DNA of 14,906 bases from NCBI GenBank assembly GCA_002432715.1, contig DJGJ01000030.1, positions 5,336 through 20,241 on the forward strand. The letters are read 5' to 3'. The notes beneath the pieces were generated by a model. That model did not search any database. It saw nothing but the letters and a program-made list of their open reading frames with translations, and had not been told where the DNA came from. Shown one piece after another: positions 7,230 to 13,851 of this stretch (the first letter of the stretch is position 1; each line of letters starts with the position of its first letter). Both the position numbers and the translations under genes were made by a program. This DNA comes from Sphaerochaeta sp. UBA5849 (GTDB lineage: Bacteria > Spirochaetota > Spirochaetia > Sphaerochaetales > Sphaerochaetaceae).

Positions 7230-10200
7230 TGGGGAAACAGCATCAGTTCACTTCGTTCTCGCTCTTTCATGCACCCGGCTTTCCCAGCCATACCTTCCCG
7301 GATTTGCTCTCCCTCCACAGCGGCCTGAATGTCGTCCATGGACCAAACGGAGTAGGCAAGACCACAATGGTTCGGACCATGCGTTGCTTGTTGTTCGCAT
7401 CCGACTGCCCGAAAAACCTGGAAGCAGAGGCTCATTTGGACTCGGGAGGGCAGAAGTGGCATCTGAGCCTGTCACAGGGCAAGCTCGTACAGAAGCGCCT
7501 CGATACCGGTGAAGAGACCCGCCTGCCGGGACGAAACGATGAGTATGCGGATGCCTACTGGTTCCCGTTGCACGAGCTTTTGGAAGCTGAAGGCTCGCAG
7601 AGTGTATTTCTCCAAGCCATCCAACGAGAGATGCAAGGCGGGATCGACCTTCAGCTTGCACTGCGGCAAGCCAAAGGCATTGCAGCGTTTTCCAACAAAA
7701 GAATTGCGCTTGCCAAAAGTGTTGCTGATGCGTATAAAGCTTATGATGAGATTCGAACGGAGTTGCAGGCCAACGTCTCGCTGAAGACCGACATCACCCA
7801 TCTTGAGAGTGAGCTGTCTCGTCAGCCTGCCATGCAACAAACCTCTGTTCGATTGAAATTGGTGCAAGCATATCTTGAGACGCTTGATGCGAGACGGGCT
7901 CTGCTTGCTGACTTGCAGGGGTATGACGGCAGGCTTGCCCTGCTGAATGAGCATACGCTCAAGGATGCCCAAGCATTGCAGGCAGCCTTGGACCAAGCCG
8001 ATGAAGCGGTGAGACAGCGGCTGGCCGCCATCCAGGTCGACCAAGCGGCTTTGGACAACCTCAATCTCGATCCCGAATTCCTGGATAACCCCAACTTTAT
8101 ACAGGTCGTTACCGCCCGGATCGATGCAATCAAGGAATTTGAAAGCCAGGTACGCTCCCAAGAAAAGGAACTGCAGAGTGCCAAGACTGCTTTGAAGGTG
8201 TGCGAAGAGCAACTGTCCTGGCTGGTGAGCCAGGTCCCGGACCAAGGCAATCTGGAACGTATGGTGGCAAAGCTGGCCAAGCTTGCTCATAGTTGCGAAC
8301 CGCTTCGTTGCAATCTTGCAGCATCAGAAACCCATGTCCGGCAACTGGGGGAAATGGTCGATGTCGATCTGCAGGAGAAAGAGAAGCTTGAAGCTTTGAA
8401 AACAACGCTGCTTCTTTGCATCGAGACGCTTGGCAACGTGAACTCCATGCCGAAAACCAAGCCTCACTCCGGCAAAGTACTGCTTCTTGGAACAATCGCA
8501 CTCTCATTTTTTGGATCGCTGCTATCCATTGCCTTTTCTCCGGTGTTCGGTTTGCTCGGAACCTTGGCTGTCGCCCTATTCGGGCTGCTCTTTTTAAGGC
8601 ACAAACCCAATGAAGAGTACCAGTCCCTTCAAGCTTTGCTGGCTTCCTATCAAGCCCGGCTGGAAAAGCAGCTGGGCTCATTCACTCTTGACTTTTTCGA
8701 TATAGCGGGTATTGCGAGCCTGCTTCGGAACGTTCTTGCAAGGATGGCCGAACTGGAGCGCATGGAAGGGGAGAATGAGAGGCGAAGAAAGGCCAAACAA
8801 ACCTATGAGCAGGCCAAAGCCGCATATGAGGTGTGGCTTGACGAATGGGAGGAAGCAAGCAGGACGCTCAACCTTACCGAGGAGCCGAATCTGCAAGGAT
8901 CCCAGTTCTTTCATCTGTCTCCTCTCCTCAAGGATTGGGTGCACGCAGTCAGTGCCCATGATCAGGCTGCTGCACATGAGCAGCAGGCAAGGGGCCGGCT
9001 CCAAGCTGCGGCCTCCGATTTGGCACAGCTGTGCAGGTTGCAGGAGACCGAGGTTGTCGATATCATAGCCGGGGCGCAACAGCTGATACAAACCATCCAA
9101 AGTGCATCCAAGCTTCATGACCGCTTGAAAAGCCAAAAGGAGCTGCTTGCACAGGAAGAACAGAGACAGGGCAGATCTGCATCGGATTTGCAGCAGCTGT
9201 TTGAACGACTCCGGCTTACCGTCGGAGACTTGCAGAGTCTTGAGAACCTGCAGAGCCAGTATGAAAAGTATCGCGAGCTTGAAGATCAAAAGCGTGTGTA
9301 TGAGCAATCACTGAATGCATATCAGCCGGAAATAGTTGAGTTTGCTGCAAGCACCACACTGCACGAAGTCTCTGGTATGCTCGCCGATACTCAGGCCGAG
9401 CTTGTGCATCTGGAGGATCTGCGTGAAGAATACGGGAGAAAGCGGGAGCGGTATGATTCATTGTGCTCCGATACCAAGTTGGAGGAAGCCCTGCTCAAGT
9501 ACGAGCAGGCCAAGGAGGCCTTGGAGGCCCAACGAAGAGAGGAAGTGCACCAGCGCATGGTGTACACCCTCTGTGAGGAGGTGAAGCAAGAGTCGGAATC
9601 GAAGCATGTGCCGCAGGTGGTCCGCCGTGCAAGTTCATGGTTGCTGCGCATCACGGCAAACCGGTTCTCACTGGCCATGGGCAAGGGAACCTTCACTGCC
9701 TTGGACACTGCATTGGGCCGAAGTTTCTCCCTGACGGAGCTCTCAAGCGGTACCCGGGTCCAACTGCTCTTTGCGGTGAGAATGGCTTTCCTGGAGATGC
9801 TGGAAAGCGGGGGTGAGTATCATTTCCCCGTCTTCTTTGACGAACTGATGGCCAACAGCGACGACCAGAGGTCTTTGGCGATCGCAGAGGCCATTGTTGA
9901 GATTTCCAAGGACCGGCAGGTCTTCTATTGCACCGCACAACTGGATGAGGTGACCAAGCTCAAGGATGTGGCAAAGGGGGAGTTGCAGGTGATCGGGTTG
10001 GAGGACGAGAAGCGCAGCTACCGTATCCAGCAAAGTCCCTTCTCCGCGGTGAAGGTGGAGGTAATGCCACTCATCGAACCGCTTGCAGATTATCAGGAGT
10101 ATGGCAGGGCTCTGGGGATTTCAGCACCCCTCTTGCATGATCCGATCGGAAGTCTCAGCAGTTGGTACCTGTGCAGCGACAGCCAAGAGTTGCATCACCT

Positions 10201-10651
10201 CTTGGAACGGGGTTTTTCCCTTGCCGGTCAAGCGGCCCGGGTGGGGGAGCCGTATCAGGATCGCTTTTCCTTGATGGCCCAAGCCCAGGCATTGGCGAGA
10301 ACCGGCAGGCCGAAGGTCCTTACTGTATACGATGTTTCGGACGAAGCCTTGAAACTGAATCGCAGTGCTGCTTACTACGAGAGCCTGCAGGTCTTCCTGC
10401 AGGAAGAACGCAGGACAGGAAACGATGTGCTTGCTGCCATCGACGCAAGGGTGGTCAAAGGTTTCAGGGATGCTGCGAGGGATGCTCTTGCCGCCTACTT
10501 GTTCGAAAAGGGTTTCGCCACCGATGAGGCTTCCTATCCGATTGCTCAGATTCTGAGCAGACTCTGTCTCTCCAATCCCGAGCTGCGTGTGGACAGTGAA
10601 AACTACCGGCTTGTACAAAGGTACCTGTTGAGTCTGGATATCGAGAATTAA
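7229..10651 (+). CDS. SbcC/Rad50/YhaN-like coiled-coil ATPase with membrane hairpin and C-terminal extension
   Basis: This 1140-residue split ATPase has an N-terminal Walker A GPNGVGKTT (38-46), a long heptad-rich middle, then signature LSSGTR (838-843), Walker B PVFFDE (867-872) and D-loop-like ANSDDQ (875-880). Between the two coiled-coil arms, residues about 416-456 form two hydrophobic segments, where Rad50/SbcC would carry a CxxC zinc hook; no such hook is seen. A membrane hairpin at this place recalls YhaN-type proteins. Residues about 936-1140, after the ATPase core, form a mostly helical extension I do not recognise. The usual switch His after the last core strand appears as Gln904 (FYCTAQ). 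It probably gates the nuclease encoded upstream, perhaps at the inner membrane. Start at 7229: AAGGAG at 7216-7221, coupled by TAATG. Confidence 0.88.
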   Translation: MGKQHQFTSFSLFHAPGFPSHTFPDLLSLHSGLNVVHGPNGVGKTTMVRTMRCLLFASDCPKNLEAEAHLDSGGQKWHLSLSQGKLVQKRLDTGEETRLPGRNDEYADAYWFPLHELLEAEGSQSVFLQAIQREMQGGIDLQLALRQAKGIAAFSNKRIALAKSVADAYKAYDEIRTELQANVSLKTDITHLESELSRQPAMQQTSVRLKLVQAYLETLDARRALLADLQGYDGRLALLNEHTLKDAQALQAALDQADEAVRQRLAAIQVDQAALDNLNLDPEFLDNPNFIQVVTARIDAIKEFESQVRSQEKELQSAKTALKVCEEQLSWLVSQVPDQGNLERMVAKLAKLAHSCEPLRCNLAASETHVRQLGEMVDVDLQEKEKLEALKTTLLLCIETLGNVNSMPKTKPHSGKVLLLGTIALSFFGSLLSIAFSPVFGLLGTLAVALFGLLFLRHKPNEEYQSLQALLASYQARLEKQLGSFTLDFFDIAGIASLLRNVLARMAELERMEGENERRRKAKQTYEQAKAAYEVWLDEWEEASRTLNLTEEPNLQGSQFFHLSPLLKDWVHAVSAHDQAAAHEQQARGRLQAAASDLAQLCRLQETEVVDIIAGAQQLIQTIQSASKLHDRLKSQKELLAQEEQRQGRSASDLQQLFERLRLTVGDLQSLENLQSQYEKYRELEDQKRVYEQSLNAYQPEIVEFAASTTLHEVSGMLADTQAELVHLEDLREEYGRKRERYDSLCSDTKLEEALLKYEQAKEALEAQRREEVHQRMVYTLCEEVKQESESKHVPQVVRRASSWLLRITANRFSLAMGKGTFTALDTALGRSFSLTELSSGTRVQLLFAVRMAFLEMLESGGEYHFPVFFDELMANSDDQRSLAIAEAIVEISKDRQVFYCTAQLDEVTKLKDVAKGELQVIGLEDEKRSYRIQQSPFSAVKVEVMPLIEPLADYQEYGRALGISAPLLHDPIGSLSSWYLCSDSQELHHLLERGFSLAGQAARVGEPYQDRFSLMAQAQALARTGRPKVLTVYDVSDEALKLNRSAAYYESLQVFLQEERRTGNDVLAAIDARVVKGFRDAARDALAAYLFEKGFATDEASYPIAQILSRLCLSNPELRVDSENYRLVQRYLLSLDIEN

Positions 10652-10653
10652 GG

Positions 10654-10682
10654 TTCCTTTTTCCTTGCCTTTGGCGTATACT
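10654..10682 (+). promoter_or_regulatory. Putative promoter of the MFS gene, very close to the start codon
   Basis: TATACT (10677-10682) is a five-of-six match to a -10 box, with a poor -35 candidate TTCCTT (10654-10659) 17 bases upstream. Only 7 bases separate it from the ATG at 10690, so the predicted transcription start coincides with the start codon. There is no Shine-Dalgarno-like purine run before this ATG. Confidence 0.45.
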
Positions 10683-10689
10683 ACGCCCC

Positions 10690-11910
10690 ATGTATCAATC
10701 CACCATCCGCGCCTGTTATTTGGGCAACTTCATCGGGGCTTTGACCTGCAACCTTGCCCCGCTTTTGTATGTGACGTTCATGCATGAGTTCGGTATCACC
10801 TTCGAGCAGGCTGGAAGGTTGACGTTGCTCAACTTTTTCACCCAGATAGTGACCGACTTGGCTTTCAGCCGCCCGGTGGACAAATGGGGGGTGAGGCCCT
10901 TCATCATCCTGGGCCACTTCCTGGCTTTTATCGGATTCGTTTTGTTGGCGTCCGCCCCAAAACTATTTCCAGCAAACCCTTACGTCGGCTTGATGGTTGC
11001 AACGGTCATCTACTCAATCGGCGGCGGCTTGTTCGAACTCCTCCTCAGTGCAATCGTCCAGGCCATCCCCAATGACTCGAAGGAGAAGGCCATGAGCCTG
11101 CTGCACTCCTTCTATGCATGGGGCTTCATCGTCGTCGTTGTCGGGACCACCTTGATGATCAAGGTGCTGGGACGCAGCAACTGGCCGATTCTGGTGCTTA
11201 TCTGGTCGGTCTTCCCGCTGATCAACTTCTTCAACTTCCTCCGTGTTCCCCTCGCTCCCGCAATCAGTGAGGAAAAGCGTACGAAAATTCGGGAACTGCT
11301 CAGCTCGCGTTATTTTCTGTTCGTGATATTGGGAATTGCCGTAGGCGGTGCTACCGAGGTCTCCATGTCGCAGTGGACCAGTGCGTTTGTGGAAGCCTCC
11401 TTGGGGCTGCCCAAGGAAGTCGGCGATCTTTTGGGGCTCTGCTTGTTCGCCCTCCTCTTGGGCTCCATCCGTGCTGTCTATGGATCGTGGGGCGACAAAT
11501 TTCCTCTCTATAAAGCCATGCTTTTCGGCAGTGTGCTCTGCATTGCCTGTTACTTGATTGCCGCATTCAGTCCGTTGCCCGTCATCAGTCTTGTCGCTTG
11601 CATTTTTGCAGGGCTCGGCAGCGGTCTCTTGTGGCCGGGTTCGGTCGTCAATGGTGCCAATCGCTTTCCCTATGCAGGCTCTTCTCTCTTTGCATTTCTT
11701 GCCGCCGGAGGTGATGCAGGGGCTGCTTTCGGTCCCTGGCTCATAGGCCTGACTGCAGATGTGGCCCCTTCGTTGGTGAAAGTGGCTCCGTGGCTCAAGC
11801 ATTTGACTTTGGAGGAATCGGCGCTCAGAAGCGGCATGCTCATCGGATCCATCTTCCCCATCCTGATGGTGATTTTCCTTACGAGGATGAAGAAACAGGA
11901 GGCAAGGTAG
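10690..11910 (+). CDS. Major facilitator superfamily transporter
   Basis: This 406-residue membrane protein has about twelve predicted transmembrane segments split by a charged loop near 188-203 (EEKRTKIREL), the usual 6+6 arrangement. DKWGVRP (64-70) between segments 2 and 3 is a divergent MFS motif A. IPNDSKEKAMSLLHSFYAWG (126-145) recalls a subgroup related to sugar (FucP-like) permeases, but the substrate cannot be assigned. The protein starts directly at the first membrane segment, which supports the ATG at 10690 even though no ribosome binding site precedes it. It begins 38 bases after the ATPase gene with its own promoter candidate, so it may not belong to that operon. Its last 32 coding bases overlap the tail of the convergent gene. 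Confidence 0.88.
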   Translation: MYQSTIRACYLGNFIGALTCNLAPLLYVTFMHEFGITFEQAGRLTLLNFFTQIVTDLAFSRPVDKWGVRPFIILGHFLAFIGFVLLASAPKLFPANPYVGLMVATVIYSIGGGLFELLLSAIVQAIPNDSKEKAMSLLHSFYAWGFIVVVVGTTLMIKVLGRSNWPILVLIWSVFPLINFFNFLRVPLAPAISEEKRTKIRELLSSRYFLFVILGIAVGGATEVSMSQWTSAFVEASLGLPKEVGDLLGLCLFALLLGSIRAVYGSWGDKFPLYKAMLFGSVLCIACYLIAAFSPLPVISLVACIFAGLGSGLLWPGSVVNGANRFPYAGSSLFAFLAAGGDAGAAFGPWLIGLTADVAPSLVKVAPWLKHLTLEESALRSGMLIGSIFPILMVIFLTRMKKQEAR

Positions 11911-12379
11911 CCCGGTTCTTTACCAAGGCCAACATCTCATCGGCTGACCGGAGCCTGCGGCTGATGTCCCTGGCAAGGTTGAGTATGAGCATGGTGTAGG
12001 TCTTCAGGTTTGCCTGGGAAATCTTGTACATGTCCTTGTTTGACAGGGTGATGATTTTGGTTTCCGTCAGGCTGACAACCGAAGCGGCGCAGCTTTGGAT
12101 GTCGATGAGTTCCATTTCTCCAAACGAGTCTCCCTTATGCAGGGTGGTGATGATTCTGCTCTGCTTTTTGTTTGACTCTGATTGTCGGACGATGGCAACC
12201 TCTCCTTCGACGATGAAGTGCACGCTGTTGTTGCTCTGACCCTGTTGAAGGATTGTTGTGTTCTGAGGATAGGTATGCTCTTGTAAATAACTCTTGATCA
12301 ACAAGAGTTCCTCGTCAGAAAGCCCCCCGAACATGCTGTGTTTGCAGAGAAATTCATTCTCTAATGTGCATTCGCTCAT
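11879..12379 (-). CDS. Stand-alone cyclic-nucleotide-binding-fold protein (no HTH)
   Basis: This 166-residue protein is a CRP-type sensor domain: FIVEGEVAIV (55-64) and GDSFGEMELID (83-93) match the beta-roll and the start of the phosphate-binding cassette. The cassette normally has Arg before the (A/S)A pair; here SCAASV (96-101) has Cys97 in that position, while Glu88 is kept. The helical tail (about 126-157) corresponds to the hinge helix, and the protein ends without a DNA-binding helix-turn-helix, so it is unlikely to be a direct transcription factor. It might bind cAMP weakly, a different ligand, or act through protein contact. It diverges from the diguanylate cyclase gene, 210 bases away, and overlaps the MFS gene tail to tail. 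No convincing ribosome binding site precedes the ATG. Confidence 0.85.
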   Translation of the reverse strand: MSECTLENEFLCKHSMFGGLSDEELLLIKSYLQEHTYPQNTTILQQGQSNNSVHFIVEGEVAIVRQSESNKKQSRIITTLHKGDSFGEMELIDIQSCAASVVSLTETKIITLSNKDMYKISQANLKTYTMLILNLARDISRRLRSADEMLALVKNRATLPPVSSSS

Positions 12380-12384
12380 GCCTT

Positions 12385-12413
12385 ATCGTACAGGCGTTGA
12401 ATTGCATACGCAA
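12385..12413 (-). promoter_or_regulatory. Putative promoter of the cyclic-nucleotide-binding gene with an overlapping TTGC-N4-GCAA element
   Basis: On the - strand, TTGCGT (12408-12413), a 17-base spacer and TACGAT (12385-12390) form a weak sigma-70-like promoter ending only 5 bases before the ATG. The -35 part overlaps a short symmetric element, TTGCATACGCAA on the + strand (12402-12413). Both boxes are imperfect matches, so this is tentative. Confidence 0.3.
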
Positions 12414-12562
12414 GTTTTTTGCCCTCAATTCGTCAATAAAAAGCAAACAAAGGGAGAGCGAGTCAGCCTTTATAGCTTCGTGTACATGTTTTTCATTGGA
12501 CGTATCGAAAATGGCGGGATACAGTACTCACAGAGTTCTGGCAAATTTACTGATACTGCTGT

Positions 12563-12568
12563 AGGAGG
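12563..12568 (+). promoter_or_regulatory. Shine-Dalgarno AGGAGG that decides the diguanylate cyclase start
   Basis: AGGAGG is a full consensus site. The only in-frame start-like codons after the upstream stop (TGA at 12551) are CTG at 12575, 6 bases after AGGAGG, and GTG at 12590, 21 bases after it. Spacing favours CTG; codon convention favours GTG. Confidence 0.65.
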
Positions 12569-12589
12569 TCCACCCTGCTTATCTATTCA

Positions 12590-13741
12590 GTGCAAAACAG
12601 CGTACTCGGCATGTCGATCCTGTTGGTTCTCTTATATTTCTTCCTCAAGCAACACGGCAAGCTGGAGCAAGCGGACCGTATGTTTCTCGCCCTTTGGGCA
12701 AGCAATTTTGCTTTGCTGGCATTGGAGCTTTGTGTGGATATTTTGGGTATCTACCATCCACGTGCAGAGCTTGCCCCGCTTCTAACCTTGCTTACCTCCC
12801 TTTTCTATACCTTGAATGCAGCCCCCGGTGTTTTCTACTTTCTTTTCATCCAGTATATGATTGGAAACCGTGTCAGCAAGCGATTTGTTCTGTTGCTTTT
12901 ACTGCCTTGCCTGTTCCTGGCAATACTGTCTTTTGCAAGTGCTTGGACTGGCTGGGTTTTTGTCATTGATGACTTGTCACGATACAGCAGGGGGCCGTAC
13001 TTCTTTCTCACGGTTATCAACAACTATTTGTATCTGCTTTTCGGGCCGGTGTATCTGTTGCACCATCACGACCAACTGCAGAGAAAAATCTACAGTACGC
13101 TGTTGGTGTTTCCCTTTCCTGTCGCCATTGCAGGTCTTTTGCAGATACTGTTTTATGGCGTCGAGGTGCTGTGGATCAGTCTCACCATTTCTCTGTTGAT
13201 TCTCTTCTTCAACGTGGAATCGAATCAGGTCAACCGCGATTATCTGACCGGGTTGTTCAACCGTAGATATTTTCAGAGAATGGCTGATCTTGCCTTCGCC
13301 AGAAAAAAGCCTGGAAAAACCCAGTGGGCTTGCCTTTTGGATATCAATGGTTTCAAAGTTATCAATGACACCTATGGTCATGCAAAAGGCGATGCAGCGT
13401 TGATTCAATTCGCCCGTTTTCTGGAACAAGTGGTTCCAAAGCATACAATCGTCAGTCGGTATGGGGGCGATGAATTCGCCCTTCTGACCTCGGCTCTGAC
13501 AGAGAGGGAAGTGCTGCAAATTCTTGCGCGCCTTGAGCAAAAGCTTACCGAATTCAATGCATCGGGACGGATAGCCGATGCCATCACCGTAAGTGTAGGG
13601 TGTGCTCCTTTGCTGATGGAAGATTACGAGAATCTCGACGCCTTCCTGCAACAGTTGGACTTAGGCATGTATACGGCAAAGCAGGAGAGCAAAAAACTAG
13701 ACACTGATGGGCGTTCTGTAGTCTTCCATTTCTGTAAATAA
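12590..13741 (+). CDS. Membrane-bound diguanylate cyclase (7TM-GGDEF)
   Basis: Read from GTG this is 383 residues, with about seven predicted membrane segments in residues 4-207, then a GGDEF domain: DYLTGLFNRR (217-226), DINGFKVINDTYGH (251-264), RYGGDEF (290-296), SVG (335-337) and MYTAK (360-364). All core residues for making c-di-GMP from two GTP are present. The RxxD product-inhibition site expected five residues before GGDEF is absent (283-286 is PKHT), so feedback inhibition by that route is unlikely. The membrane part presumably senses a signal; I do not recognise its class. The coordinates use GTG as the first conventional start, but AGGAGG at 12563-12568 fits CTG at 12575, which would add five residues (LIYS after Met). 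A probable terminator follows at 13770. Confidence 0.92.
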   Translation: MQNSVLGMSILLVLLYFFLKQHGKLEQADRMFLALWASNFALLALELCVDILGIYHPRAELAPLLTLLTSLFYTLNAAPGVFYFLFIQYMIGNRVSKRFVLLLLLPCLFLAILSFASAWTGWVFVIDDLSRYSRGPYFFLTVINNYLYLLFGPVYLLHHHDQLQRKIYSTLLVFPFPVAIAGLLQILFYGVEVLWISLTISLLILFFNVESNQVNRDYLTGLFNRRYFQRMADLAFARKKPGKTQWACLLDINGFKVINDTYGHAKGDAALIQFARFLEQVVPKHTIVSRYGGDEFALLTSALTEREVLQILARLEQKLTEFNASGRIADAITVSVGCAPLLMEDYENLDAFLQQLDLGMYTAKQESKKLDTDGRSVVFHFCK

Positions 13742-13769
13742 CAAACATCTTGATAGAGTTATGATTTTC

Positions 13770-13805
13770 ATGGCAAATTTTAGCTCCATCAGTTGCCGTT
13801 TTTTT
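13770..13805 (+). terminator. Probable intrinsic terminator after the diguanylate cyclase gene
   Basis: ATGGCAA (13770-13776) pairs with TTGCCGT (13793-13799), a 7-bp stem with one G-T pair, followed by seven T (13799-13805). The loop of 16 bases is long, so termination may be moderate. It begins 28 bases after the stop codon. Confidence 0.5.
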
Positions 13806-13821
13806 CCTGTATGAGTATTGT
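13793..13821 (+). promoter_or_regulatory. Possible promoter of the TolC-family gene
   Basis: TTGCCG (13793-13798) and TATTGT (13816-13821) are 17 bases apart, each matching four of six consensus bases. The -35 would overlap the right arm of the preceding terminator, and the tandem repeat at 13819-13834 would cover the -10 end and transcription start. Weak evidence. Confidence 0.25.
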
Positions 13822-13834
13822 TTACATGTTTACA
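13819..13834 (+). repeat. Perfect tandem repeat TGTTTACA x2 upstream of the TolC-family gene
   Basis: Two back-to-back copies of TGTTTACA occupy 13819-13826 and 13827-13834, ending 17 bases before the ATG at 13852. The junction also forms the palindrome ACATGT. The position fits an operator that would block transcription start or ribosome access, but no regulator is identified here. Confidence 0.6.
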
Positions 13835-13851
13835 ACAATAAGGATTTACGT

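Noticed and set aside
10384..10403. Two CCTGCAGG palindromes 4 bases apart
   Set aside because: They encode repeated Leu-Gln codons within the ATPase gene (SLQVFLQE); nothing suggests a regulatory role.
6015..10651. Nuclease-ATPase pair as an anti-phage defence system
   Set aside because: The pair matches housekeeping SbcCD/YhaON-type DNA-end processing better, and no other defence, phage or mobile genes are nearby; a defence role remains possible but unsupported.
12294..12785. Open frame of 163 codons on the + strand across the divergent gap
   Set aside because: It overlaps the start of the opposing sensor gene and the diguanylate cyclase in another frame, with no ribosome binding site or recognisable content.
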